Of a stretch of DNA of 64,000 bases, positions 34,688-43,625 are shown piece after piece (the first letter of the stretch is position 1; every line of letters starts with the position of its first letter). Source of the stretch: Lentzea atacamensis (GTDB taxonomy: Bacteria > Actinomycetota > Actinomycetes > Mycobacteriales > Pseudonocardiaceae); NCBI RefSeq assembly GCF_003269295.1, contig NZ_QLTT01000009.1:267853-331852 (forward strand). Reading direction: 5' to 3'. Both the position numbers and the translations under genes were made by a program. The notes below the pieces were generated by a model. That model saw nothing but the letters and a program-made list of their open reading frames with translations, had not been told where the DNA came from and did no database searches.

Positions 34688-35725
34688 TCAACGCCAGACG
34701 ACTGCCCGGTACACGCCGCCCGCGAAACCCGCGCGGCCGATGATCTGTCCGCTCTCGGCCAGTCCCGTCACGACGCTGCTGGTAGAACCGGCGAGCACGG
34801 GCAGCGCCGTCTGCACGCCGGCGGCGTCCCACGTCACCGCCCACGAACCGGCGGTGCCGGCCACCACACCGGCGTTGTTGATCGCGGCGGCGACCGACGG
34901 CGACGGGGCGAGCGGTACGGCAGTGGGCGGCTCGGTCACCGTCCAGCGGACCGCCCGCGTGCCCGAGGTGCCGACGGCGAAGCCGTTGTCGGAGATGTCG
35001 CGCGGGAAGGCGCCCACACCCAGCGACACGCGCCTGCGGCCCGGCCACAGCACACCTTCGTCGCCGACCCGGCCCACCGCGTCGGCGGCCTGGTTGTGGC
35101 CGTGCAGCTGCGCGCCGGCGTTGTCGTACACGTAAAGGCTGCCCTGGCCGGCGTTGGTCCACCGCGCGGGCGCGGTCCGCGAGTACCCGATCACCGTGTC
35201 ATCGCTGGTCACGTGTGACGCCCGGCCCTCACCGACCACGAACGCCACGCCGTCGCGGTCCCAGACGACCGCGTGGCTGACGCCGTTGATCGTCGCGTCG
35301 CCGACGACGGTGCGGTCGTCGTTGATGTCCCAGGCGACCGAGGAGTCCGCGCCGGGCACGGTCAGCACGGTCAGCCGGCCGCGGTCGTCCCAGCGCGCGG
35401 CTCGTGCGCGGTTCGTGGAGTCGGCGACATAGCCGACGACGTTGCTCGCGCCGTTGACCGCGGTCGCCCACGAACCGAAGCCGAGATCGTCGAGTTTCGA
35501 GACGGGTGAGTAGCGGTCCCACCGGACCGCGTTCGCCGAACGGCCGTCCGAGCTCATCGAGACACCGGTGACGGTGCCGAACTCGTTGATGTCGGTGGCG
35601 ATGCTCAGCTGATGACCCGGCAGCGTGCCGAGGTCCTCGACCGCCACGGCGGCTTGAGCGGAAGGAGTGGTCAGGAACGTCGCGGCGACGGCCACGACCG
35701 AGACCATTGACAGTTTGTTCTTCAC
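34688..35725 (-). CDS. Secreted HAF-repeat beta-propeller-like protein
   Basis: The 345-residue protein has a Sec signal peptide (VSVVAVAATFLTTPSAQA, cleavage after AQA near residue 25). Six or seven repeats of the type ATDINEFGTVTGVS, ATAVNGASNVVGYV, AWDINDDRTVVGDA and AAAINNAGVVAGTA follow, each ending with an AVRW/AVVW strand. This HAF-like pattern is predicted to fold as a propeller. No enzymatic motif is present. An extracellular binding or structural role is likely; the gene stands alone. Confidence 0.8.
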   Translation of the reverse strand: MKNKLSMVSVVAVAATFLTTPSAQAAVAVEDLGTLPGHQLSIATDINEFGTVTGVSMSSDGRSANAVRWDRYSPVSKLDDLGFGSWATAVNGASNVVGYVADSTNRARAARWDDRGRLTVLTVPGADSSVAWDINDDRTVVGDATINGVSHAVVWDRDGVAFVVGEGRASHVTSDDTVIGYSRTAPARWTNAGQGSLYVYDNAGAQLHGHNQAADAVGRVGDEGVLWPGRRRVSLGVGAFPRDISDNGFAVGTSGTRAVRWTVTEPPTAVPLAPSPSVAAAINNAGVVAGTAGSWAVTWDAAGVQTALPVLAGSTSSVVTGLAESGQIIGRAGFAGGVYRAVVWR

Positions 35726-36047
35726 GATGCAACCCCCAGCGTCGCGAATCCCTTACCCGCCACCCTGCCCCGGCCGCGCCGCCGTTGTCCAGGAAGCTGT
35801 CTCGTTGTCAGTGCCAGAGGACCGCATGGGGGAAGGGAAACACCGGCCGGAGAGTCCGGCGGTGTCATTGCACGGTGCCTCCCCCAGCTCCGCGAACGAT
35901 CACCGCCGGCCTGCCCCGGCCGGGTCCACCGTCCAGAAAGTGTTCCACCCCTCGAGGACGCTTTCCGGACACCACAAGACTGCCGGGTGCCGGAACCGTT
36001 CAGGAGCGTGAGCACCCGGAGAGGTTGTGCGTAGAGCTACTCAACTG
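35726..36047. other. Intergenic region with one hairpin
   Basis: These 322 bases lie between glnD (ending 36048) and the start of the HAF-repeat gene. A hairpin at 35840-35865 (ACACCGGCCGGA with TCCGGCGGTGT, one bulge) may end the amt-glnB-glnD transcript. The rest should contain the HAF gene promoter; no known riboswitch or RNA gene was recognised. Confidence 0.45.
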
Positions 36048-38372
36048 CTACCTGGCCGCCTCGAGCACGGCCCGTTCGATTCGCCGCCGGTCCAGTTCCG
36101 CGCCCGCGATGCTGAACGAGTCGACGACGGTCGCGCCCAACGTGGACACGCGCGCCCACTGCACGTCGACACCGCACTGCTCCAGCGCACCGGCCACCTT
36201 GTGCAGCAGCCCGATCCGGTCGGCCGCACGCAGTTCGAGCACCACCGCGCCGGTCGCCTCGTCGTCGAACCACAGCACCTTCGCGGGCGGCGGGTCGAGC
36301 GGCGGGCCGCCGTAGTCGCGTTCCTTCGCGGCGAGCTTGTCCGCCAGCGGCAGCGAGCCCTCGATCGCCCTGGACAGCTGTTCGCGCAGCAGCTTCGCGT
36401 CCGGCAACGAGCCGAAGCGCGGTGACACGGTGAACGTGTCCACCGTCGCGCCGCCGTGCGAGCGCAACGTCGCCGCGTGGACCTCCAGCGAGTTCAGCGC
36501 GAGCACGCCGGCCGCCTTGGACAGCATGCCGGGACGGTCCGGCGCGAGCACCGTCACGATCGCCGCGTGATCCTGCTTCTCCAGCAGCACTTCCGGCTTC
36601 CCCGACGCCGCGACACGTTCCGCCATCGTCACGTGCGCGGGGTCGAGCGGTTCCGGTTTGGGCAACGCCTCCCCGGCCATCGCCGTGCGGCAGCGTGCAA
36701 CCAGGTCGGCCATCAGCGCGGCCTTCCAGTCCGTCCACACACCCGGTCCGGTCGCGAGGGAGTCCGACTCCGCCAAGGCGTGCAGGAGTTCCAGCAGCAC
36801 CGCGTCGCCACCGAGCGTCTCCACCACCCGGTGCACGGTCGCCTCGTCCTCGACGTCACGCCGGGTCGCGGTGTGCGGCAGCAGGAGGTGGTGCCGGACC
36901 ATCGCGGACAACGTCTCGACGTCCTGCGGCCACAACCCGATCCGCTCACCGATCTGGGTCGCCAGCGCGGCACCCACCTCGGAGTGGTCCTGCTGCCGGC
37001 CCTTGCCGATGTCGTGGATCAACGCGCCCAGCAGCAACAGGTCGGGCCGCGCCACCGTGGTCGCCAGCCTGGCGGCGTGCGCGACCGTCTGCACGAGATG
37101 CCGGTCGACCGTCCACATGTGCGCGGCGTCGCGCGGCGGAAGGTCCCGGACCGCGCCCCACTCGGGGAACAGCCGGCCCCACAACCCCGTGCGGTCCAAC
37201 GCTTCCACTACGTCCACGAGCCCGCTTCCGCTGCCCAGCAACGCCAGCAGCTCCTCACGGGCCTCACGCGGCCACGGCTGGCGCAGCTCCGGCGCCGAGT
37301 CCGCGAGCCGGGTCAGCGTGCCGGACGCGATCGGGTGCTTGCTGCGAGCGGCAGCCGTGGCCACGCGCAACAACAGTGCGGGGTCGCGGCTGGGAACCGC
37401 GTCACGGGCGAGAGAGACCTCGGACCCGTGCAGCACAACGCCTTCGTCCAGCGGTCTGCGCGGCGGCTGTCCTCTCAGGAACGCGCCGAGCCCGCGCTTC
37501 GGCGCGGCGGCACGAGCCGTCCGCATCGCGACGTCGAACGCGTAGACGACCGTCCGTGCGGCAGAAGAAAGCGAACGGGCCAAAGCGAACCGGTCGGCCA
37601 GCCCCAGCGCCGAGGCGACCTCGTCACCGTCCTGCGCCCGCAGCACATCACGGGGTTTGCGCGCCACGCGACGAAGTTCGGTGCGCACGTCCAGCAGCAG
37701 TTTGCGGGCCTCACCGACGTCGGCGGAGGGCCGATCCACGAGCTGTGCCAACGACAGCGCGTCCAGGATCGTGAGATCGCGCAGGCCACCGCGGCCGTGC
37801 TTCAGATCGGGTTCGACGCGGTGCGCGATCTCGCCACCACGGCCCCAGCGCTTCTGCGACGACTCGGCGATCTCGTCCAGGCGGTTGCGCACGTTGCCGC
37901 GCCACGCCTGCCGAGCACCGTCGGCGAGCTTCTGCGAGACCTCCTGGTCGCCGGCGATGTGCCGGATGTCCAGCAGTCCCAAGGCGGTCCGCAGGTCACC
38001 GGCGGCGACCCTGAGCGCCTCCCCCACGGTGCGGACCGAGTGGTCGAGGCCGATGCCGGAGTTCCACAGCGGATACCAGAGCTTCTCGGCGATCTGGTCG
38101 ATGTTCTTGACGCCGTTGTGCACCAGCACCAGGTCGAGGTCGGAGTAGGGCACGAGCTCACGCCGCCCCAGCCCGCCGACCGCCACGAGCGCGATACCCG
38201 ATCCGGATATGCCCGCTCCCCCCGCGTGTTTGGTCAACCAGAACTCGTGCAGGTCCACGAGTGCTTCGCGCAGAGGTTCGGCGGCCAAGCGACGACGACC
38301 TGGTGCGAGCAGCCTTTCGCGTGCTCGCACCAGGTCGTCAGCCGTGACGACGGCCGTTTCGTTGTTCTCCAC
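36048..38372 (-). CDS. glnD: [Protein-PII] uridylyltransferase/uridylyl-removing enzyme
   Basis: Modifies the PII protein according to glutamine level (in actinomycetes it adenylylates GlnK). The 774-residue protein is taken from the GTG at 38370-38372 with GAGGAG upstream; an ATG at 38411 would overlap glnB further. Domains in order: nucleotidyltransferase with GGLGRRELVPYSDLDLVLVH, HD domain with LGALIHDIGKGRQQDHSEVG and RHHLLLPHTATRRDVEDEAT, and two C-terminal ACT domains (TVLAPDRPGMLSKAAGVLAL, LRAADRIGLLHKVAGALEQC). Last gene of amt-glnB-glnD. Confidence 0.95.
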   Translation of the reverse strand: MENNETAVVTADDLVRARERLLAPGRRRLAAEPLREALVDLHEFWLTKHAGGAGISGSGIALVAVGGLGRRELVPYSDLDLVLVHNGVKNIDQIAEKLWYPLWNSGIGLDHSVRTVGEALRVAAGDLRTALGLLDIRHIAGDQEVSQKLADGARQAWRGNVRNRLDEIAESSQKRWGRGGEIAHRVEPDLKHGRGGLRDLTILDALSLAQLVDRPSADVGEARKLLLDVRTELRRVARKPRDVLRAQDGDEVASALGLADRFALARSLSSAARTVVYAFDVAMRTARAAAPKRGLGAFLRGQPPRRPLDEGVVLHGSEVSLARDAVPSRDPALLLRVATAAARSKHPIASGTLTRLADSAPELRQPWPREAREELLALLGSGSGLVDVVEALDRTGLWGRLFPEWGAVRDLPPRDAAHMWTVDRHLVQTVAHAARLATTVARPDLLLLGALIHDIGKGRQQDHSEVGAALATQIGERIGLWPQDVETLSAMVRHHLLLPHTATRRDVEDEATVHRVVETLGGDAVLLELLHALAESDSLATGPGVWTDWKAALMADLVARCRTAMAGEALPKPEPLDPAHVTMAERVAASGKPEVLLEKQDHAAIVTVLAPDRPGMLSKAAGVLALNSLEVHAATLRSHGGATVDTFTVSPRFGSLPDAKLLREQLSRAIEGSLPLADKLAAKERDYGGPPLDPPPAKVLWFDDEATGAVVLELRAADRIGLLHKVAGALEQCGVDVQWARVSTLGATVVDSFSIAGAELDRRRIERAVLEAAR

Positions 38373-38391
38373 GGGCCGTCTCCTCAGTTGT

Positions 38392-38730
38392 TTACAGCGC
38401 GTCCGATCCACGTTCGCCGGTGCGGACCCGCACCACCGTGTCGACCGGAGTCACCCAGACCTTGCCGTCGCCGATCTTGCCGGTGCGGGCGGCCTCGACC
38501 ACCGCTTCCAGCACCTTCTCCACGGCGTTGTCGTCCACGACGACCTCGACCTTGATCTTGGGGACGAAGTCCACGGAGTACTCGGCACCCCGGTAGACCT
38601 CGGTGTGGCCCTTCTGGCGGCCGTAGCCCTGCACCTCGCTGACGGTCATGCCCAGCACCCCGAGCTGTTCCAGGGAGCTCTTCACGTCGTCGAGCGTGAA
38701 CGGCTTGATGATCGCGGTGACCAGCTTCAT
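38392..38730 (-). CDS. glnB: Nitrogen regulatory protein PII (GlnK type)
   Basis: A trimeric sensor of 2-oxoglutarate, ATP and ADP that gates AmtB. The 112-residue protein has the exact PII size and begins MKLVTAIIKPFTLDDVKSSL. The T-loop has the modifiable Tyr51 (EVYRGAEYSVDF), and the C-terminal signature is GKIGDGKVWVTPVDTVVRVR. The ATG overlaps the amt stop (ATGA). Paired with an ammonium transporter gene it is functionally a GlnK. Confidence 0.96.
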   Translation of the reverse strand: MKLVTAIIKPFTLDDVKSSLEQLGVLGMTVSEVQGYGRQKGHTEVYRGAEYSVDFVPKIKVEVVVDDNAVEKVLEAVVEAARTGKIGDGKVWVTPVDTVVRVRTGERGSDAL

Positions 38731-40088
38731 TTCTTGTTGCTCCCCTCGAGAACCGCGGTCGCACCCGCGGCCACGCTCGCCTTGCCGGTACCACGCGCGC
38801 TGGTGAGGCTGCCGTACTCGTAGGCGCGCTCAGCGTGCTCAGCCTCGTCGATGCTGGCGACCTCCGCCTCCTCCGACGCGCGGAACCCGACGGTGAACTT
38901 CACCAGGTAACCGAGCAGCAGGCTCAGCACGAACGAGTAGGCGAGCACCGCGAACGCACCGACGGCCTGACGCCACAGCTGGTCGACGCCGCCGCCGTAG
39001 AAGAGACCGTTGATCTTGGCCGGGGCCGCGTCGCTGGCGAAGAGACCGATCAGGATCGTGCCGGACAGACCACCGACGAGGTGCACGCCGACGACGTCGA
39101 GCGAGTCGTCGAAACCGAGGCGGTACTTGAGGCTCACGGCCAGCGCGCACAGCACACCGGTGATCGCGCCGATCGCGATGGCGCCGATCGGGGTGACCGA
39201 GGAACAGGCGGGCGTGATCGCGACCAGACCGGCGATGACACCCGAGGCCGCACCGAGGGTGGTGGCCTTGCCGTCACGGATCCGCTCCGTCAGCATCCAG
39301 CCGAGCATCGCGGCGCAGGTGGCGACGAGCGTGTTGATGAACGTGACACCGGCGGTGGCGTTCGCGCCCAGGGCCGAACCGGCGTTGAAGCCGAACCAGC
39401 CGAACCACAGCAGACCGGCGCCGAGCACGACCAGCGGCAGGCTGTGCGGCTTCATGGGCTCCTTCGGCCAGCCGACGCGCTTGCCGAGCACCAGAGCCAG
39501 GGCGAGACCAGCCGCACCGGCGTTGATGTGCACCGCGGTACCACCGGCGAAGTCGATCGCGAGGAGCTTGTTGGCGATCCAGCCACCGGGGTCGACGACG
39601 TTGCCGGCCTCGTCCTTGCCGTCGAAGTCGAAGACCCAGTGCGCGACCGGGAAGTACACGACCGTCGCCCACAGGCCGGCGAACAGCAGCCACGGGCCGA
39701 ACCGGGCGCGGTCCGCGATCGCACCGGAGATCAACGCGACCGTGATGATCGCGAACATCGCCTGGAACGCCACGAACACGGTGCTCGGGATCTTGGCGGG
39801 CAGCGCGAGCGACTCGGGCGCCAGCAGTCCGCTGAGACCGAAGAACTCGAACGGCTTGCCCAGCAGGCCAGCGCCGACGTCCGCACCGAATGCCGTCGAG
39901 TACCCGAACAGCACCCACAGGACACCGACAACGGCCATCGCGCCCAAGCTCATCATCATCATGTTGAGCACGCTCTTCGAACGGACCATACCTCCGTAGA
40001 AGAAGGCAAGGCCCGGCGTCATCAGCAGCACCAAGGCGGCGCTGATGAGCACCCAGGCGGTGTCCCCTGTATCCACTTCGACCTCCAC
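38727..40088 (-). CDS. amt: Ammonium transporter
   Basis: The 453-residue membrane protein has 11 predicted helices. It has no cleavable signal peptide and begins with an acidic outer segment (VEVDTGDTAWVLISAALVLL). Conserved pore residues are in AHWVFDFDGKDEAGN, LAIDFAGGTAVHINAGAAGL (the twin-His region) and VGVHLVGGLSGTILIGLF. The cytoplasmic C-tail contains EAEHAERAYEYGSLTS, which PII proteins contact. First gene of a nitrogen operon with GlnR-like sequences upstream. Confidence 0.96.
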   Translation of the reverse strand: MEVEVDTGDTAWVLISAALVLLMTPGLAFFYGGMVRSKSVLNMMMMSLGAMAVVGVLWVLFGYSTAFGADVGAGLLGKPFEFFGLSGLLAPESLALPAKIPSTVFVAFQAMFAIITVALISGAIADRARFGPWLLFAGLWATVVYFPVAHWVFDFDGKDEAGNVVDPGGWIANKLLAIDFAGGTAVHINAGAAGLALALVLGKRVGWPKEPMKPHSLPLVVLGAGLLWFGWFGFNAGSALGANATAGVTFINTLVATCAAMLGWMLTERIRDGKATTLGAASGVIAGLVAITPACSSVTPIGAIAIGAITGVLCALAVSLKYRLGFDDSLDVVGVHLVGGLSGTILIGLFASDAAPAKINGLFYGGGVDQLWRQAVGAFAVLAYSFVLSLLLGYLVKFTVGFRASEEAEVASIDEAEHAERAYEYGSLTSARGTGKASVAAGATAVLEGSNKK

Positions 40089-40122
40089 TGCACGTCGGTT
40101 GCAGGGAGCATCGGGATGTCCT

Positions 40123-40192
40123 GTTTCACCCGCTTACGTGGAACGTTTCGCGCAGGTGAACTGTCGACCTGGACGTGTTACGTCCGCGTTTC
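40123..40192 (-). promoter_or_regulatory. Candidate GlnR boxes upstream of amt
   Basis: On the minus strand GAAAC-6 bases-GTAAC lies at 40177-40192, and single GAAAC half-sites lie at 40145-40149 and 40123-40127, the last next to a GTAAG. Actinobacterial GlnR boxes are alternating GTnAC and GAAAC half-sites with 6-base spacers. The first pair fits exactly and the second (5-base spacer, one mismatch) only roughly. The position 35-100 bases before the amt start suits activation under nitrogen limitation. Confidence 0.45.
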
Positions 40193-40316
40193 ACGGCGTT
40201 CACGGTCACGATTCGGCCACCTCACGGCGGCGACCCGGTGACGAGCTGTAGCCCGCGCCGTCCCTCTTCCGAGGCAATCGACCACCCCGCCCACGCCCGC
40301 TGGATACCGCGGGCTG

Positions 40317-40949
40317 ATGCGCACCTTCGCCGTGCTGCTGGTCGTCGTCACGTGTTCGGCGTTCGTCGCGTTCGCCGTCTACATGTTCCAGGAGCTGAAG
40401 GGGACGGTCGCGGGCGCGCACGGATTCGACGTGATCACGCAGGGAGAGCAGGTGGTGGGCGAGGTCCGGCAGGAGACCGGCACCTGCGCCGATCCGTTCG
40501 GGGCGATGAAGGTGGTCCCGCACTCCGGGCGCACCAGGGTGACCCTGGAAATCCGGCCGCAGCAGCACGTCATCAACGCGATCCGGCTGCGGGTGGACGC
40601 CGTCACACCCCGGTACCGGAAGGCGCGGTACCTGTACCACTGCGCCGGTCCCGCCGAGCCCGCCGCCACCCGTGTGCGGGTCGACGCGAGCAAGGAGACC
40701 GTGTACCCCGTCGAGGGTTCGTTCCCGCGACAGGTGCCGGCGGAGGGCTACCGGCAGGACATCGAGGTCGAGGTGCACGGCGAGATGGCCGCCGACTGGC
40801 AGGTCGAGGTCGACTACACGCTCGACGGCGTCGCCGGGACACAGCTCGCGCCAGGGCTCCGAGGGCTGGTCACCGAGCCCGGACCGGCCGAAGCCGACGG
40901 GCGCCGGGTGTGGTGCGACCGGCAGTGGCGCCCGGGCGAACGGTGCTAG
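40317..40949 (+). CDS. Hypothetical membrane-anchored/exported protein
   Basis: The 210-residue protein begins with a single hydrophobic segment (MRTFAVLLVVVTCSAFVAFAVY) and continues with an extracytoplasmic domain that has predominantly beta character (SGRTRVTLEIRPQQHVINAI, GYRQDIEVEVHGEMAADWQV). Four Cys lie outside the helix (near residues 62, 109, 201, 210) and could form disulfides. No Shine-Dalgarno with a better start was found. No family is recognised. It stands alone and faces a convergent peptidase gene across a shared terminator. Confidence 0.65.
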   Translation: MRTFAVLLVVVTCSAFVAFAVYMFQELKGTVAGAHGFDVITQGEQVVGEVRQETGTCADPFGAMKVVPHSGRTRVTLEIRPQQHVINAIRLRVDAVTPRYRKARYLYHCAGPAEPAATRVRVDASKETVYPVEGSFPRQVPAEGYRQDIEVEVHGEMAADWQVEVDYTLDGVAGTQLAPGLRGLVTEPGPAEADGRRVWCDRQWRPGERC

Positions 40950-40956
40950 CGACGAA

Positions 40957-40996
40957 CTGACCCTGCCCCCGGCGTGTACACCGGGGGGCAGGGCCA
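40957..40996. terminator. Bidirectional terminator between convergent genes
   Basis: The arms CTGACCCTGCCCCCGG and CCGGGGGGCAGGGCCAG pair with one or two bulges around an 8-base loop. The hairpin lies between the stops of the gene ending at 40949 and the leftward peptidase ending at 41010, so it can serve both. Confidence 0.75.
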
Positions 40997-41009
40997 GTGA
41001 CCTGTGAAC

Positions 41010-42518
41010 TCAGAACGGTCCAGCGATCTTCGGCTTCGCCGACAGCACCGACGCCTCGGCAGGAGGCTCGACCGCGGCACAGGACGTGCCACTGCGCGGC
41101 AGCTTCAACGACACCATGTACTCGTTGTTGATCTTCAGCGTGCACTCGCTGCGGTCGTAGACGCCGTGGCCCCAGCCCTCGTAGGTCACGAAGACGGTGG
41201 TGTCACGGGACTGCTTGTGCGCGTTGACGGCCCACTCGTAGACCGTCGCCGTGTCGTACCTGGAGTTGGTGAGCAGGATCTTCGGCGCGTTCTTGATCTT
41301 CAGCGGGTGCTGGGGGTTCGTGGCCTTCGGGAACCCGACGCAACCCATCATGGCGCCGTGGCCGATCGACGAGCCGAGGGTGTCCGGCGCGACACGCTTC
41401 TCCATGGCGTTCAGCGCCTGGTACTCGCCCCACGAGCTGACGCGGAGGTTGTAGTCGTTGCAGAAGATGCCCGCGAACGGGTTCTCGAACGTCTCACCCT
41501 CCGCGAACGCACCGGCGGCCACCGGCGCACCCTGAACGAGCGTCGCGATGTAGTCGGCGAACGGCTTGAAGGCCGGGCCGTAACCCATGCCGACCACGTT
41601 GGCACCGAGGCGCTCGGCGGTGATGACGTTGCCGTTCGAGTCCTTCAGCTCACCGCGGGCGGCCTTGGCGAGCAGGTCCTTCCAGATCTTGCGCAGGTCC
41701 TTGCCGTAGAACGGCGACGACGGCGTGCGGTCGCTCCACTTGACCCACTCGTTGAACATGTCCTGCGCACCGCGCGCCTCGGTCTCGAGGAACTTCCAGG
41801 TGCCGAGGCTGTGGTCCATGTTGGAGTCGATGATCATGGCGCGGATGTTGCGGCCGTACTGCTCCGCGTAGTGCTGCCCCATGATCGTGCCGTACGAGAT
41901 GCCGTAGTAGTTGATCTTCTTCTCGCCCAGCGCGCGGCGGATCGAGTCGATGTCGTTGGCGACGTCCCGCGTCGAGGCGTGGTCGAAGATCGGGCCGGAC
42001 TGCTTGCGGCAGTCCTCGCGCAGCTCCTTGTTGAACGCGACCAGCTGGTCGAACTCGGCCTTGGTCTTCGGGTAGTCGGACGGTTGCTTGCGCAGCAGGT
42101 CGGCCGAGCACTTGATCGGCTGGCTGCGCGCGACGCCACGCGGGTCGAACCCGATGACGTCGAACTTGTCGACGATCTCCTTGCTGAAGTAGCGGTCGGC
42201 GCCGAACGAGAAGTCGACACCGGAGCCGCCGGGGCCACCGGGGTTGATGACCATCGCACCGATCCGGCCGGCCTGGTCGTTGGCCTTGCGGCGCGACACG
42301 GCCAGCTTGAACTTCTCACCGGCCGGCTTGGCGTAGTCGATCGGCAGCTCCAGGAAGCCGCAGTCCATCGTCGGAACTTCCTCGCACGGCTTCCAGTCGA
42401 TCGCGCCGACCTTGAACTCCGGCTGCCCCTCCGGAGCCGCCAGCGCGAGCGGTGACACACCCAGTACCAATGCAGAACTCGCGAGCGCGGCTCCGAAGGC
42501 GCGCATCATCGGTTGCAT
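41010..42518 (-). CDS. Secreted tripeptidyl aminopeptidase-like alpha/beta hydrolase
   Basis: The 502-residue protein is taken from the ATG at 42516-42518 with GGGAGGAAA upstream. A signal peptide (AFGAALASSALVLGVSPLAL) is cleaved around ALA-AP. The catalytic triad is the Ser in NYYGISYGTIMGQHY (GxSxG), Asp in LTNSRYDTATVY and His in YEGWGHGVYDRS. The oxyanion region is VINPGGPGGSGVDFSF. This is the SlpD/SlpE/Tap S33 family that releases tripeptides from extracellular proteins in streptomycetes. Confidence 0.9.
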   Translation of the reverse strand: MQPMMRAFGAALASSALVLGVSPLALAAPEGQPEFKVGAIDWKPCEEVPTMDCGFLELPIDYAKPAGEKFKLAVSRRKANDQAGRIGAMVINPGGPGGSGVDFSFGADRYFSKEIVDKFDVIGFDPRGVARSQPIKCSADLLRKQPSDYPKTKAEFDQLVAFNKELREDCRKQSGPIFDHASTRDVANDIDSIRRALGEKKINYYGISYGTIMGQHYAEQYGRNIRAMIIDSNMDHSLGTWKFLETEARGAQDMFNEWVKWSDRTPSSPFYGKDLRKIWKDLLAKAARGELKDSNGNVITAERLGANVVGMGYGPAFKPFADYIATLVQGAPVAAGAFAEGETFENPFAGIFCNDYNLRVSSWGEYQALNAMEKRVAPDTLGSSIGHGAMMGCVGFPKATNPQHPLKIKNAPKILLTNSRYDTATVYEWAVNAHKQSRDTTVFVTYEGWGHGVYDRSECTLKINNEYMVSLKLPRSGTSCAAVEPPAEASVLSAKPKIAGPF

Positions 42519-42632
42519 GGATTTCCTCCCTAGATCCCCGATCTTGCGGGAGGAAACGCTTCCACCGATCGTGTGACGCAGACAACCAACCGAGGTAGGG
42601 AAAAGAATCAGCCTGTGGTCGGACAACCACCC

Positions 42633-43625
42633 TCAGTTAGTCGTTTTGGTCCACATCGTCCGGAGGTGTGTTAGCCCGTCACTCGTAGGGGTGCCTACGA
42701 CGCGCAGGCGAGCCATGCCTCCGTCCGGGTAGATGTCGAGCCGTACCTGCGTCGCCTCGACACCGTCCACGACGAACCGGTGCCGCGTGTCGGGCTGCAG
42801 CCGGGTGCGGGGCAGGACGTCGAACCAGGCGTCCGGGTCCTTGCGCTCGTCGCAGCCGCTCACCGACGCCCAGCCCGGCGCGTTGCCCTTGAAGTGGCTG
42901 GTGTCGAGCTCGACGAGCTGCACGACACCGGGTGCGGCGAGCCGGACCGACACCCAGTCGTTGCCGTCGTCACGCCGGCGCGCGGTCTCCCAGCCCTCGC
43001 CCATGACCGTGGCCTGACCGGGAGCGATGAGGTTGTTCGGCGAGCTGTAGAACATGTTGCTGCAACCGGTGACGACGGCGCCGTTCTCCAGCGCCGCGAG
43101 GTCGATGCCCGGCACGAGCAGCCGCGGGTCCGCGATCGGTTCACCGTGGACGCGCAGCCTGGCGACGCCGCCGTCCGGGTCGATGGTGAGGCGGACGTGC
43201 GTGACGCGGCGGTCCTCCGCGACGTCGAAGAAGTGCTTCTCGTCGCCCTTCAGCGCGGACCGCTCGACCAGCGGGAACCACTCGGTGATCTCGTCGGCGG
43301 ACGGGTAGCCGTCGGCCTGGGCACCTTCCACCCAGCAGAACGGCGGGTAGTTGCCCTTGAAGAACGCCGTGTCGACGACGATTCCGCGCACGACACCGGG
43401 CATGCCGAGCCGGATCACCGCCTGGTCCACCCCTGCCTCACGACGGCGCCTGGTCTCCCAGCCGTCGTAGATCTGTCCTTTGTGGCCGAAGGTGTAGGTC
43501 TGGTAGACCGGCTCGGCTGGCTTGATCAGGTTCTCCCGCTCGGCGAACAGCTCGTCGTTCGCCCACACCACACCACCCCCGACCGCGCGCGAGGCGAGAT
43601 CGGGCAGCCGGGTCCACTCCGTCAT
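42633..43625 (-). CDS. alc: Allantoicase
   Basis: Hydrolyses allantoate to ureidoglycolate and urea. The 330-residue protein has two homologous jelly-roll halves, visible as the repeated GWETRRRREAGVDQAVIRLG and GWETARRRDDGNDWVSVRLA followed by VVDTAFFKGN and ELDTSHFKGNAP. Its GTG/ATG overlaps the allB stop (ATGA) as the last gene of the hyi-glxR-gcl-glxK-allB-alc operon. Ureidoglycolate lyase, the next enzyme, is not in the window. Confidence 0.93.
   Translation of the reverse strand: MTEWTRLPDLASRAVGGGVVWANDELFAERENLIKPAEPVYQTYTFGHKGQIYDGWETRRRREAGVDQAVIRLGMPGVVRGIVVDTAFFKGNYPPFCWVEGAQADGYPSADEITEWFPLVERSALKGDEKHFFDVAEDRRVTHVRLTIDPDGGVARLRVHGEPIADPRLLVPGIDLAALENGAVVTGCSNMFYSSPNNLIAPGQATVMGEGWETARRRDDGNDWVSVRLAAPGVVQLVELDTSHFKGNAPGWASVSGCDERKDPDAWFDVLPRTRLQPDTRHRFVVDGVEATQVRLDIYPDGGMARLRVVGTPTSDGLTHLRTMWTKTTN

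Noticed and set aside
35840..35865. Riboswitch upstream of the HAF gene
   Set aside because: Only a single short hairpin is visible; no conserved aptamer core was recognised.
36456..38555. A 699-residue open frame on the plus strand antisense to glnD
   Set aside because: It lies opposite glnD, which has full domains and operon context. The product is Arg/His/Gly-rich with no family match, the usual high-GC third-position shadow.
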